Shown here: positions 31,632 through 43,984 of the stretch, piece by piece
How positions within the stretch are numbered: position 1 is the stretch's first letter
Layout of the letters: the number at the start of each line of letters is the position of its first letter
Source: Trichobilharzia regenti
Lineage: Eukaryota; Platyhelminthes; Trematoda; Strigeidida; Schistosomatidae
Length of the DNA stretch: 64,000 nucleotides
Direction: 5' to 3'
NCBI GenBank assembly: GCA_944472135.2
Contig: OX235265.1
Location: 41,203,459 to 41,267,458 of the forward strand
Notes under the pieces: generated by a model
The model's input: only the letters and a program-made list of their open reading frames with translations
Database searches by the model: none
Told to the model about the DNA's origin: nothing
Translations under genes and position numbers: made by a program

Positions 31632-32746
31632 TAAGGTGTTGGGTTTATCCAACCTTATTCAACAGCTGTACGACAACGGAACATGTCAAGTGATCCACAA
31701 CGGAAAACTCAGTGAGGCGTTTGGAGTAAACACAGGAGTCAGACAAGGGTGCTTATTATCACCGATGATATACCCAATTGTGGCGTATTGACTGGATTAT
31801 GCGTCAAACAGTGAGAAACGAGAAGACAGCGATATCCTGGACCGACCGACGTGAAGAACCTACAAGAACTGTATTTCGCGCGTGGATGATTTATGTTTGA
31901 TGTCACACACAATCGAAGACTTAAAAGCGAACGAAAACCGACAAACTGGTCGAAGAAGCAGCCAGCAAAGACAGGACTCCAGATGAACATAGACAAGACG
32001 GAGGTTATGAAAATAACCAACCAACAACAGCAGAAACATCTAGCCCCAATCACCATCAACGGGAGGAATTTGAAAGAGGTTACTTCATTCACTCACTTAT
32101 CTAGGGAGCATTGTCTCAACTACACACAGTCGGAACGGACGAGGATGTCAAATCGAGCAAGAATCGGGAAGGCGAGCGAGAAACACATCAACATCATCAA
32201 TCTGAAATCAATCTGGAAATCTTCGTCACTCAGAATCAACAACAAAATTCGGATTTTCAATACAAACGTCAAGTCAGTCAGCTGTTCCATACGGATCAGA
32301 AACTTGACGGATGGGTCACAAAGAATATTTCCAAAAGATTGCAGACCTTTATTAACAACTGTCTTTGCTCTATACTGAAGATCAGATGGCCGGAAAGAAT
32401 CACCAACAAGAAACTATGGGAACAAACAAAACAAGAACCAATCGCCAACCAACAAATATGCAGGAGAAAGTGGAGATGGATCGGACACTCGTGGCTGAGG
32501 AGACCGCTGGGTGACATTGCGCGTCAAGCCCTCGAGTGGAACCCGAAAGGGAAGCGGCGTGTGGGGCGTCAGTGCAAGGGTGACATGGAGGAGATCGTGT
32601 GAAGAGGAGTTGAAAGAATATTGACTAACATGGATGCAGGCGAAAAGTACAGCAGAAGACAGAAGCAAGTGGAGACGTGCAGTTGAAGCCCTATGTTCCA
32701 CTAGGAACCCAAGGGAGCAATAATAATAATAAGGTGTTGGGTTTAT
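31632..32746 (+). mobile_element. RTE-type LINE, 5'-truncated, with 17-bp target-site duplication
   Basis: Inserted between two copies of TAAGGTGTTGGGTTTAT (31632-31648 and 32730-32746). The body reads, across lesions, LIQQLYDNGTCQVIHNGKL, VRQGCLLSP, LVEEAA, MNIDKTEVMKITN, IRWPERITNKKLWEQTKQEP and WRWIGHSWLRRPLGDIARQA, typical of the RTE reverse transcriptase 3' part and C-terminal domain. It ends CTATGTTCCACTAGGAACCC followed by (TAA)n. The palm with the YADD motif is deleted (CCGATGATATACCCAATTG), so it cannot encode a working enzyme. It lies in an intron of gene B. Confidence 0.88.
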
Positions 32747-32844
32747 AAGGAAGCCGACATGTCAGCCTTAGATTGAGCACTTCGGTCCAATCAGTAGACG
32801 GGAAAATCTAAAATTCAACTAAATTAACGTGACCCGTTGCACAA

Positions 32845-33040
32845 GAGGTGGCTCTCTTGGCCCAAGTGGTCTAGTGGATAACGCTTTGGCGTTTGGAACT
32901 ATGGGTACTAAGTTCGAGCCTCGGTGGGAGAATCATCACTCACTGAGAAATGCAGGTACATCCAGATGATGGGTTCCAAATAGGACAAAATGCGCGTTAT
33001 CCTGAATTCCACTGCTAGTCACCACCCATCAATTAAATTT
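32845..33040 (+). repeat. S-alpha-type SINE with degenerate hammerhead
   Basis: Head GTTGCACAAGAGGTGGC, box A-like AGTGGTCTAGTGGATAACGC, box B-like AGTTCGAGCCTC, then ACATCCAGATGATGGGTTCC, AAATAGGACAAAATGCGC and GAATTCCACTGCTAGTCACC. The ribozyme core is altered: ATGATGG in place of CTGATGA, and AAAA in place of the invariant GAAA. It starts just after the RTE element. Confidence 0.8.
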
Positions 33041-33732
33041 ATATGGAATTCACTAGATTTCGTTACAAACCGCCACCAGTTAAATAAATCTTCGAGACCA
33101 GGAAGCTATGAACAACTGTTTTGTTTTAGTCATGAACTCTTCAGTGGTTCATATCCATGACCGTTCAGGCGTTGAAATCAGAACTTTCAATTTATTTGGT
33201 AAGGTTGATTACTATTCTGCATATGAGTTTGAATTCAGGGTTCACTGGTTTACAACTATCCTTTGACTGATATCAGTTTGTGGCAATATCTTAATTTGAA
33301 TATTTTTCTATTTTACTATTTGTATAATAGAATTAGACTAAGGACACGCCTTCTAGTGGAACAGTTTTAAGTATGAGCAAAACCTAATGCTTGTCTGTAT
33401 ATTTTTCAGTAACTGTAAGATAGATTGAAGACAAAGGCCATCACATTTTTTAAATCGATGACTATCTATACAAACCCTCTTAAATAAAAATGTGATCAGT
33501 GAATATCTATGCATCAGACTGCCTTTTTATCTCAATATACTTCTATTCTATTGTTATTTACTATCTTTCCAGTCTATTAAATATTGTTATTCAGAATTCA
33601 GCCTAATATGCTTATTGAGAAACATTTACTATTATGGTGAAAAAGCAGGCCTACTTTGAACAAAGCCGCCAAAATATCGAGCACATTTTAAAAACTCATC
33701 CTTTTCATTCAATTTTAGTAAACACATCAACT
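33041..33732. other. Gene B intron, no feature
   Basis: AT-rich intron sequence between two SINEs. Nothing recognised. Confidence 0.4.
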
Positions 33733-33815
33733 AAGATGAAACAGCTGTCCAGTACTCCCTGGTTTTCAATGGTTTTCTAACTGATATCACTCCATGGTCA
33801 AACTCGTAAAAACAA
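33733..33815 (+). repeat. SINE-B tail fragment
   Basis: ATGAAACAGCTGTCCAGTAC..TCCCTGG..TTTTCTAACTGATATCACTCC matches the 3' half of the SINE-B copy at 33890-34160. It is an isolated truncated copy lying about 350 bp upstream of its match. Confidence 0.7.
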
Positions 33816-33889
33816 ATTTAATCTTTAAAAACCAACTCTTGAAAATTAATCGGATGCTCGCTAGTGACTTGCTACAGGACGGAGTTTCG

Positions 33890-34160
33890 TGGAGTTCTAG
33901 TGAGAAGTCGTGACCAGTGAGGTTCAGACAGTCAAGTGTGAGAATAGATTTCCCACCGATGACATTGGTTAGTGGTCGGGTCTCGGTGGCTGAATGGCAT
34001 ACGAGCCAGCTTGCCTTGTAACCGAAACGTCCTGGGTTCAAACCTCAGAGGGTGAATGCTGCCAATGATTCCCAAACTAGGATGAAACAGCTGTCCAGTA
34101 CTCCCTGATTTTGAATGGTTTTCTAACTGATATCACTCCATGGTCAAACTAGTAAAATCA
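33890..34160 (+). repeat. SINE-B copy (tRNA-headed, hammerhead-like scaffold)
   Basis: Leader AGTCGTGACCAGTG..GACATTGGTTAG, then tRNA-like boxes GGTGGCTGAATGGCATACGAG and GGGTTCAAACCTCAG, then TTCCCAAACTAGGATGAAAC, AGCTGTCCAGTACTCC and a tail TTCTAACTGATATCACTCC. In this copy GAAAC directly follows the GGAT of stem II, as in classical hammerheads, but the 7-nt core reads CCAATGA. Confidence 0.75.
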
Positions 34161-34535
34161 ACGATCACCTTTGAATGATTTAGTAATTGTAATGTTCTTT
34201 CTATATCTCTCTCCAGTGACTCTTTCGAGAAACACTACACAATCAAATTTTTAACTATATACTGAATTTATGAGGATTTGTCCGGCTTCAGAGTATTTTG
34301 TTACAAGTTAGTGCTTCTCTTACAAATCTGAAATATTAAAATTAACCTACTGTTCTTTAGTGAGTGGTCTTGAAATGGATATTGAGAAGTTTTAATTTTA
34401 AGTAACTATTGGCTAAACCTATCAGTTCGAGTATGATAAAAGAGACTTATTTTTGGCTGTAAATGACGGTAGCACTCTACTATAAGTTAATAAATATCAA
34501 AAGTGATTTTTTAGTGTATTTCAACCCATTGGCTG
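34161..34535. other. Gene B intron, no feature
   Basis: AT-rich intron sequence. Nothing recognised. Confidence 0.4.
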
Positions 34536-34700
34536 AATAGTAACTTGTTTACGTGGTAACCTGACAGTTCTAAGTTCAATCCCTCTGGAAGCAGACAATG
34601 CAGACAGCTTAGAAATGTCCCAAAATAAGGACAAATAATATGCCAGTGGTTTTTAAAATACTGTAGATTTGTAACCAAATCTGTGTCATTAGTATGTGAA
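34536..34700 (+). repeat. Possible decayed tRNA-headed SINE
   Basis: A box A-like TTGGCTGAATAGTAAC and a box B-like AGTTCAATCCC are followed by ATGTCCCAAAATAAGGACAA, a stem II-like GTCC/GGAC pair as in the other two SINE types. Too diverged to assign to either. Confidence 0.4.
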
Positions 34701-34804
34701 ATGACACCAACTAATATTTGGATTTTATTTAGTGTAGCTAGTGTATTAAAACTGACTTTGATGAAAGGTTTATATTTTATGCTGGATATTTTATTATTTT
34801 CTAG

Positions 34805-35088
34805 ATCAGGAAGCTTGAAAAATGTTTGTTAGAAAAACAGTCATCAATTGATGAACTTTCAGCTGAATTGGATCGTAAAACAGCTTTAGTTAACTCTTTG
34901 ACAACAGAGTCTGCAACAAAAGATATTCTTCTGCGTCAGTTAGATTCTACCTTGGGCCGTCTGACAAGAAGTTGGAAGGAACAAGAAGCTAAACAGAATC
35001 TTGCTTTAAAATTGGCTAAAGAGGCAGAGAGTAGGCGAACTAAGGAATTAGAGGAGGCCAAACACCAGCATCAATTAGCTCATTCACA
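34805..35088 (+). CDS. Gene B, exon: coiled coil
   Basis: The acceptor is TTATTATTTTCTAG before 34805 and the donor GTAAGT after 35088. It starts in phase 0 (IRKLEKCLLEKQSSIDELS), continuing the coiled coil of the previous exon (...LKQANDQ), and ends with two spare bases. Strong heptad pattern, rich in Leu, Glu, Lys and Gln. It includes LLRQLDSTLGRLTRSWKEQE and ends LEEAKHQHQLAHS. Confidence 0.88.
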
Positions 35089-36339
35089 GTAAGTTGTTTA
35101 ATAAATATTCAGATATAACTTTTTCTTCAACTCCCTCTCAGAGAAAATCCCATGGGTTTGGTTTTTGATCTATTAAATATGTTTCTGCTTAAAAGTAACA
35201 GAGCATATAAATTTCTGTTTGCCGGTGAAGCATGTACTTTCTAAAGGAAATCATATGTGCGTTGTAAGGAAGCTGCCCTAATTAATTAACTAATTAATCG
35301 GAACATTCATTTGTGCAAATCCCTTCAGAAATTCTCAGTAGTTCTGTCGAATTTACAATCTGAAATTATTTATTTCATTGATAAATAAAATTTAACTATA
35401 TTGGGGGTTATCTATTGGGTTGATTCTTAATTACGTGTGCTTTTGGTATATGATGTCATTGTGTGAATAATCTAGTGCATTACTGTGGGTTTTTGTTTCA
35501 GACAGTTTCCACAATGGACGATGTAAAATGTTTGGTAATGGGATTAATTGCAAAGTAGATTTCATGACCGACTGACATTGCGTATATGCGAAATGGAGAC
35601 AAAGGACATCTGGTCTAGACGCTATATTGTGCACCAGTAAAAGTTATGACATATTGGATTTTAAGTCAGTGATGGAATATTAAAGTGTTAACGATGTAGC
35701 TTAATGGTCCTAGACTTGACCCATTTAATTCACATGATGGAAGTTGGTGAAATGAAATCTGAACCAGGGTGAAATAGATGTTCAGTTTTACTCGGTTTGC
35801 AGTGATGATGAATTTTAATTTCCGCTGGGTGCAAATTTATGGCAGTTAAAGATTAAATGTCTGACGTTATTGTCAAGTGTGGTATTTTGAAGCAGCGTAT
35901 ATATAATATGTAGGGTGGTTGGTAGACTTCATTTATTTATGGTAAACTCAGTTGCTTGGATCTACGTTAAACAGCTCAGTTACAACAAGTTATCACATGC
36001 AGTAAACGTGTTGTCGCTTCCAACTCCTTTCAGGAATTCAGCTACTAGTAGCTAGTTAGGTAACAGCACTGTAGGTTTTAAAGTTTATGTGATAATAGAA
36101 AATAAATTCAAGACGTTTTCTTCTGGAAAATGTAAGCATAATCTTCAACAGTACTGAATCCAGCATCACGTTTTTTTAAATCTGATACCAGCACACTTAT
36201 GTACAATGGTTTTTCCCTCATCTTCAGGTAATGATTATACCTAGTTTTGTTATTATGTATTAGGAGATATAATAGTCGTTTAGTCATCTTATGTTCACTA
36301 AAATACCCGTTTAATGAAATCTCCTGGTAAAGTGAAACA
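35089..36339. other. Gene B intron, no feature
   Basis: First part of a 6.1-kb intron. AT-rich, no gene. A chance frame at 36108-36386 (-) runs into the SINE. Confidence 0.4.
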
Positions 36340-36690
36340 TTGTTCGTCGTGACCAGTGGGGTGCAGCAGGTCGTGTGTGAGGACAAATACTCACCGAAGA
36401 CATTGGCTAGGGGTCGCTCTATGTCGTGACTTGGCAGAAGTTAGAATTCATGGGCCACTGGATCAGGTCCCAGTGGCTTAATGATCTACCAGCTCGCTAG
36501 CCTTGTAACCAGAAGGTCCTGGGTTTGAATCCCGATGGGTTCGTATCGATGAAGAGTCCCAAACTAGGACAGAGGAAACAGCTGTCCAGTACTCCCAGGT
36601 TTTCCAATGGTTCTCTAACTAATATCAGCTCACGATGAAATCCTGTAACCAATCAACCAAATCCCTACGAACAAACACTTGAATAATCAA
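36340..36690 (+). repeat. SINE-B copy, near full length
   Basis: Leader TCGTGACCAGTGGGGTGCAG, then TGAGGACAAATACTC, then CAGTGGCTTAATGATCTACC and GGGTTTGAATCCCGATGG (boxes A and B). The hammerhead-like block is ATGAAGAGTCCCAAACTAGG, AGAGGAAACAGCTGTCCAG, and the tail TCTCTAACTAATATCAGCTC, ending AATCCCTACGAACAAACACTTGAA. Stem I is weakened here: the 5' arm no longer matches. Confidence 0.8.
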
Positions 36691-39600
36691 CTTCTACTGG
36701 ACAAGTGTTAATTGAATAAATAACTTCAAAATTCAACATCCATATAAGGTAGTTTATTTTCAAGATTGCTTCTTACAAAAGTTACATCACTAAACGAATT
36801 ATTCAGGTTTGTGGAATAAACCTTTGGCATTTTTGTTGCTTATCTACCTTGAAGTCACTTTATTTCACTAAGTTTTAAACGGTTCAGCTATAATATATTT
36901 AAAAAAAAATCGAATGTGTGATTGTTCAAGTATCCACTAATGTTTAACTTTGTACGGATAGTCTTACATACTTATATGTATAATTAGTATGTTAAAATTA
37001 AATATGTTGGGTGTATGCGTAAATAAAAGTTGATTGTACGGGTGAATATATATGTAACTTCATCAATTTGTCGATAAATTATTTATTCATAAAAGAAAAC
37101 GAAAAAGAATATTCTCATCACAACCATAATTCTCTAGAAAAGCTTCCATTAATTTAAAGTTGAATTCAGTTATAATTGGATTAAATACTGGTCCTTAGTT
37201 GCTATGGTGACTTGCTGCTTCTGTTTACATAATCGGTATGCGTGTCAAAGTATAGCCAACATATACTAATTAATTATACTTTTTAAAGTGGTCTAGTAGT
37301 AGTAATCGGCATACAATCAAAAATAAAATTGAAAATTAATTATAGTTTATCAGGTTGTAGGACCTTTTTCTTGGTTTATTGAAGACTGAATTGAATCGAA
37401 CCGTCTGAGTAAAATGTTATTTATCAGGTGTCACTGACGTACCTACTAGGTATTTTTTATGGCGGACTTTTAATTGCTGGTGCCTTTTTATATCTTGTGA
37501 GTCTATGTCTCACCAGAATTCCAAATAAGGACAAATAATTCAAAAGTATGTGCAAAGATAAGGTGGTCTATCACGTTATCCAAGCATGCTCCAAAATATA
37601 TAGTGCGTTGACTTCCCTAGCTGGTTAATGCAGCAAGCGGTCTTGTCATTGCACATGCCGTTTAATTTCCAGAGTATCTACTGCATGCCCCACCAAGAGA
37701 TATTTCGTAACAAGGTAGTTACAATCCCTCATACATGAAACATGTGTCGCTGTCCAATGCACAAGTAACAATGCAGATACTCATTTTTTATTATTTTATC
37801 GATATTAAATTATTTTATTATACTATACACTGCTAGAATGCATGATTCTGTATACTAATTGTTGATCTGTATGAGTGGTTGGGTAACAGTTAAATCAACC
37901 AGTAGTATTTGCTAACTAGACTGAAATTATCCAAATACCAGACGCCAATTTCACTTGTTTTGAGCCGAATTTATTACCACTTCAATCTGGTTAACATGCA
38001 CGACTATATGGTGTGGGGGGCACTCAACGATTCATATAAATCAGTCAGCATTATATGGTGCCTTGCGTTTATGTTTCTTTTCTTGATTGCTATTTATCAA
38101 GCTCATCGCATAATGTGATCTGAATAATTTTGGTTTCCAAAGGAAACTGTGGTGAATTTTCACGCCGAAATGAGTAATTAGCAAACTGAGAATTTGACTC
38201 AGTATACGCATCTCCCAAATTTTTGATAGGAGGCTAAGTGCAGGTTACTAATCGCTGTCTATTAGATGATGCCAATAAAAACTTACATAGCTCTGTTAGC
38301 TGTATTAAGTTACATGGAAATGATTCAACACCTTAATGACTATCAGCCTCTAGATTCAAGTTCTAAAATCAACACTAAGACCATGAATTCCATCAAGAAG
38401 TCGAATACTATTTGCTGCTAATCAATTTGGTTTACAAAATACCCTGAAATCTCTCTTATGGATTGTGAATTACATGTAAAAGATACATAAACAGTTACAT
38501 ATGTGAACTAACCACAAACTGATTCAAAGATGAACTTGATTATTTTCTTGGGCGTTTTTTTATAGAGTACAGACTATTAGCTTTGAATTTATCCCAAGAA
38601 GTATTTTGACCCTATGGTGATATTCACACAGAAATTTCTGCAGATTCATATTTACAGTCATCATATGTAAGGCATGTTTCAATGCGGACGCGATAAAAGA
38701 TCAATTTCGTGTACTCTTAACAATAACATGGAAATGATTACAGAAGATTAAAACAAGAAGAACTGAAAGCATAACGAGGTTTGTTAGTCAAAAATAAAAC
38801 GGCATCACATATGAGATGTATATGATATATAAAAATTTTGATTTTAATAAAATAGTCTTATATTCCGAAGAGCGTCTTGATCGTGATATCTGTCATCTTT
38901 TGTTGCACACGAGTTGGAAGAGCATGGCAGTTTTTTTAAAAGTGATAAGAGTTAAAAGGGAAATTAAAAGGAATCGATGAAATGTCAATTTTCGGATTTT
39001 TGGAGAAATCTGCATATAACAAATGTTAGAAGTAAATCTATAAGAAGCTCTGGATCTGGATTGTATCCTTATAGAAACTTACCAGTAAAGTATAATTGCA
39101 ACCTAGAGGGGATTCATTTCCCCTTCCACGTCATTCATTCAAACATTCAGAGACTAGTTGATATTTATACTTAATTATCCTAAAATACTACGTGTACTTT
39201 TACACGGCTGGTTGTATTTCCTTCAACCCACCCATGACCTTGGAATCCTATTGGTTGTTGACTGTTTTAACTTATCAATGCAATTAGTGTCCATCAGGGT
39301 CATTTGGAGTATATATATATACGCAAGTGTTGTCAATCATTTTCACGAGACAGTAAAAGCTCTCCACATCAACGGTCTGTCTTCTCTTATTGTGCCACGT
39401 TTTCGGTGGTGTCGTATTCTGCTGTTATTGCTAGCAGTGGCAAGAGTGAACAATAGACACCAAAGTCAAATGACCTTCAGTCAGATCACTCAGCATTACA
39501 AATGAACGCTGTTCATAATAATCCTTGCAAGCTTCACCTAGATTTGACTTTTGTTTGGGAAATAGGTTGGTAAGGAGGATTAAAAGATTGACATGTGGAA

Positions 39601-40254
39601 GGAAAATGACTTTGCAAAAGTAGTGCCGGGCTTTCGATGGTTGTGCATTTAGGTACAACCACTGTTAAATGAATAAGTCTGTAAAAGTTAGTTAGTCGTA
39701 AATTATGGTGGCTTTTTAGGTACCTTCCTCTCAAAATCGAAACTCTTCCTAGGTAAAATATGATTTTCAACCACTTAGATGAATTTTTGTATCGACAGTG
39801 GTTTTATGTGTCTGCAGACACTCCTATGAGCTACTAAGACTTATTTTTACAGCATATTAAGGATATATACCCTATATAATTCGTTTTTGTAACATGTGTA
39901 TTATAATACATTTTTATGTAGATTAAATACCAACTTTTCACCTACAACCTGATTGGTTCTTTCAAGGTCATCTAAAGTTGGTATCTGTTCTTAACTGTTG
40001 CCCTAATAGTGGTTAGAATAATAGGCTCGCGAATAGACTTGGTCAGAAGTTTGTTAGCACTACTACCGATTGTATTAACGGTCATATCACTTGTCTAAGA
40101 TGTAAGATCTCAGTCTCACGGACAGCCACTTGTACAAGTTATCAAAGCGCAAGTTTCATCTATGAATTTTGATCTATCTGACAGGATTTTCTTTTTTTTC
40201 ATATACGACAATATGTAATGAAAAATTGGTGAAAGTTTTTATCTTACTATTATA
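36691..40254. other. Gene B intron, no gene recognised
   Basis: Long AT-rich intron. A short (TA)n-like run occurs at about 39312. At about 39160-39680 a less AT-rich stretch could be an old LTR, but no paired end or known motif supports it. Near 37490-37550 ATTCCAAATAAGGACAAAT resembles the stem II part of the SINEs. Confidence 0.35.
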
Positions 40255-41130
40255 ATTCCCTCGGGTTCCTAGTGGAACGAAGGGATTCAACCGCACCTCT
40301 CCACTTGCTTCTGTTTTCCGCTGTACTTTTCACCTGCATACTGTTTCAACTCCTCCTCTTCACACGATCTCCTTCATGTAACTCTTGCACTGACATCCCA
40401 CTCGCCGCTTCCCTTTCGGCCTGGTTCCACTCGAGCAATGGTCTGACGCGCGCGATGTCACCCAGTGGCGGCCTCCTCAGCCACGAGTGTCCAATCCATC
40501 CATCTCCACTCCATCTCCTGCATATTTGTTAGTTGGCGATTGGTTGGTTCTTGATTTGTTTGTTTGTTTGTTCCCACAGTTTCCAATAGTTGGTGATTCT
40601 TTCCGGCCCCCCGGCCATCTCATCTTCATTCAGTATAGATCCAGCGAAGACAGTTGTTGGTTGATAAAGGTAGCGTCTGCAACAGGCTGTTGGAAATATT
40701 CTTTGTGACACGCCCGCCAAGTTTCTGATCTCTATAGGAGAACTGACTGACTTGACGTTGTTTGTATTGAAAATCCGACCAAACTTTGTTGTTGATGGTG
40801 GCTGAGTGACGAATATTTCCAGATTGGTTTCAGATTGATGATGTTGATGTGTTTCTCGCTCGCCTTCCCGATTCTCACTCGATTTGACATCCTCGTCCGT
40901 TCCTTCAGTAGTTGAGACAATGCTCCCTAGATAAGTGAGTGAATGAAGTAACCTCTTTCGAATTCCTCCCGTTGATGGTGATTGGGGCTAGATGTTTCTG
41001 CTGTTGTTGGTTGGTTATTTTCATAACCTCCGTCTTGTCTATGTTCACCTGGAGTCCTGTCTTTGCTGGCTACTTCTTCGACCAGTTTGTTGGTCGGTTT
41101 TCGCTTGTATGTCTTCGATCCGCGAAATCC
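40255..41130 (-). mobile_element. RTE-type LINE fragment, minus strand
   Basis: The 3' end is at about 40255 (GGTTCCTAGTGGAACGAAGGG on the plus strand, the inverse of the tail at 32690). The body is the inverse of 31960-32700 with the same coding blocks (for example GAACATAGACAAGACGGAGG on the minus strand). Many small insertions break all frames. It lies in the gene B intron, its 5'-truncated end about 100 bp before the exon at 41235. Confidence 0.82.
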
Positions 41131-41234
41131 AGGTCTTCTTTTATGTACAAATTGCTAATAAATTTGGGATTTACAGATGCACAAAAATATACTTTATAAT
41201 CCCTTTTCCTTACTTGCCTTTAATTTTATTTCAG

Positions 41235-41649
41235 ATGGGATGAACAACTTAACTCCTTAAAAGCAGAATATCGATTAGAGAGAATCTCCTTAGAAGAACA
41301 ATTAGCTCAGATGACAAATAAATGCAAAGAACTAGACGGGTTTTGTGAAACTTCTAGTCAAACAATAGAGACGTTAGAGAATAAAATAAAAGAGTATGAA
41401 GATGACATAAAAGACTATCAAACACAGTTAACAGAACAACAACAAGCATCTGGTCTAATTATGAAGAAATGTGTCCAACTAAAAGAAAATTGGCAAAATC
41501 AATTTAAAAAATATAAAGACTCCATAAAAAGGAATTATGAGACTAAAAGAGATGAAATATACAAATTAAAAGATGAAATCTCAGCAGCTATTAGAAAATA
41601 TGAAAATGAATTTGAAAATTATAAAAAGCAAGTTGATTCAGCTGCAGAA
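41235..41649 (+). CDS. Gene B, exon: coiled coil
   Basis: The acceptor is TTAATTTTATTTCAG before 41235 and the donor GAA|GTAAGT after 41649. The first base completes the codon left open by the exon at 35088 (CA+A), giving QWDEQLNSLKAEYRLERI. There are 138 codons of almost continuous coiled coil, very rich in Lys, Glu and Gln, for example LENKIKEYEDDIKDYQTQL and NYKKQVDSAAE. It ends in phase 0. Confidence 0.88.
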
Positions 41650-41999
41650 GTAAGTTTTATATTACACTGCTAGATATTTTTGTTGTGATCCACCAATATG
41701 GCTGTGTTTAAATCTCACCTCTCGTTTGAAGTTTTTAGCGATGATAGGTAATGTCACAATTTTAATAGAGGAAGCTTGAATCCTGGTACACACACAACTA
41801 CTCAGTCACACTGACAATCCTAAGATTGATTTGTGTTTATACGATTACTAAATGTAGATTTTTCAAGTTTCAAATAGTTTAACCATATATTCTTAGCACA
41901 CAGTGTCACGAAATATTTACTTCATATATCGAAACAGTCACTGGAAACGAACCCAGAGAACTTAGTTGACATGATCATCACTTTGCCTAAAAGGGGGAA
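41650..41999. other. Gene B intron, no feature
   Basis: AT-rich intron sequence. Nothing recognised. Confidence 0.4.
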
Positions 42000-42565
42000 G
42001 GAGAAAGAAAGGAAGGTACACGCCACGAGAAAGAGAGCTAAAGAAGCGAGACTTAAGGTTACACAGCAACTGACGTGGCATCATGCTCTTATTCGCTCCA
42101 AATGAAATATTTAATCGCACCACCCTGGTAAGGTTGAAAGATGTCCTTTTTGGAAGACTTCGTCTGGAACAGGGTTGGTTCAGGACACACAAGTTTTGCG
42201 ATTCTATGCATCGAACATAGCCTAGAACGACAGTCGAATCTGTACCTCTGTAAGGACAGAAGACAAGGGCCAGGCAGCAGGTCGTTTATTGTAAAAACCA
42301 AGAGACATTTATAGATTTTTATGCACATTATTGTTCGTTATTTTAGCAGAGAAGTAAAGTCTTTTGATTGGTTGTTTTCTTGCTTAAGGTTATCTTGTAG
42401 TGCTTGTGACCGTTGCCCACAAAGTTATCCATATATCTGTGAAGCATTTTGCACACGCTAAGTCGGCTGTGATTGGTTGTTGAGTTCCTCAAGGTTAGGT
42501 TTCGTCCTTGTTTTTCTCATGTCCCCGATTCGGGACGTAAACATTGACGTAAATTGGTGTCTACA
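42000..42565 (-). repeat. Possible solo LTR, minus strand
   Basis: Read on the minus strand the segment starts TGTAGACACCAATTTACGTC at 42565. It has two CAACCAATCA/CAACCAATCACAG boxes, a TATA-like CTATAAATGTCTC, and then AATAAACGACC as a polyadenylation signal. That order fits U3-R-U5. The far end and any target duplication could not be placed, and no internal region is nearby. Confidence 0.4.
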
Positions 42566-43010
42566 GTTTTGGCTTGCAAATAGCTCTCAACACACCTCCA
42601 CTACATCAACTTTGTAAAGGGCTTCGGCAGTGTTCATTGTGAACTAACTTGATAACGGTTTTAACACCACAGAGTGCTGCAAGCATTTGTAAACCTCATT
42701 CAAAAGCTATATTACCATGTCGCATGCCAAATAATTCAAAACAGTAGGCTAAACAAAGCATTTTAATTGAAGACAGGATTAATTTAATGCTGTATGGTGT
42801 CACTGGTGATCTTAATTGTGGTACACCGTTGAGAGTAGAAAGGCAAGGTCACTCTGAACGGACGAAAATACTCTAGGTCTGCAGTTTGGGGGGGGTGATT
42901 CGTGTCTTGTATCTCATACACTCGAATATATAAAAGCGAGAACCAACAGGTTGGCCGAAAAGGCAGCGAAGACAGGAGTAGGCGTGAAGATTTAGAAGAT
43001 AGATAGACAT
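42566..43010. other. Gene B intron, no feature
   Basis: AT-rich intron sequence between the possible LTR and the Penelope-associated repeat. Nothing recognised. Confidence 0.35.
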
Positions 43011-43024
43011 TTATTAGTCAGTAT

Positions 43025-43785
43025 TTTGATGTGGTTTTGTTCTCTGAGCTGGATGGTTAGTTAGTATGGAAGTCTACTGCACTCGGCACAAGATCCTTAT
43101 CCTCAACACTAATGTCTTGTTTGTATCCCTATACGGTTAAAAAACCTGATGCACCAGTCATCTATAGCATCTCTAACAGTCTTCTGCAGACTTTCATTTG
43201 CAGTTACCTTCGGTCAGCCAGAAACGATAGGAATAAGGATCTCTGACAATGAACTACTCTGGAACTTATTGCACAGCGAATATGTAGACAGTTGCATTCC
43301 AATTCATACCGACCACACGATGGATATTGAAAAATCATGTTAATACCTGGTGTGCTTAGTAAACTGAAATGAATGGATTAAAAAACACTTAAAATATAGA
43401 CAAAGCTGAAGATTTTTATTGAATGCAAATTTTACCACGTCAGAAATTTTAGCAGGTTATCATCAAATAAATATCTTCAACTATTCAACGTGTGTTGTGG
43501 TATTACCTTACAGGGTTAATTAAAAAAATTAAAGGTTTATACTTATAACCAGTCCTGATTAGAACAGGTGGCTTCAGGGAAAGTTATCTTCGGTTAGATT
43601 TTGATAATACTGTATCCCTAGGTAGCATTGTGGCACAATTATCTACGCTGTGTTAGTTGACGTATCTTTTCCCACACCTAAAAATGGATTCCTTTAGGTT
43701 GCATTAGATATGAAAGAGAAGATTTGTAGCTCAGGTGGATGATTTTGATGTGGTTGTCTTCTCTGAGCTGGATAGTTAATTTGCA
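43025..43785 (+). repeat. Direct repeat pair next to the 44-kb Penelope relic
   Basis: TTTTGATGTGGTT..GTTCTCTGAGCTGGATGGTTAGTTAG at about 43029-43064 recurs as TTTTGATGTGGTTGTCTTCTCTGAGCTGGATAGTTAATTTG at about 43744-43784. It lies on the 3' side of the relic. Tandem terminal repeats are known in Penelope-like elements, so these may be remnants, but the pair is short. Confidence 0.4.
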
Positions 43786-43984
43786 AAGCTTTCATCACCC
43801 TACTAGGCGACATCTTCAGCGCATACTTCAATTGAAAGTGAGCCTTTAGACTTCTGCACGAGTTTATTATTCATGTCTCCTGGTGACCTTGGGTGTGATT
43901 GATTGTTTTTGTGTGTTTTCACACCTTCTAGGTTACTTGTATTGGAACTGATTGTTTCTTTGACTTGAACCTTGATCCTTTGTG

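Noticed and set aside
39158..39770. Old LTR or gene
   Set aside because: Less AT-rich with medium ORFs on both strands, but no paired ends, motif or splice structure.
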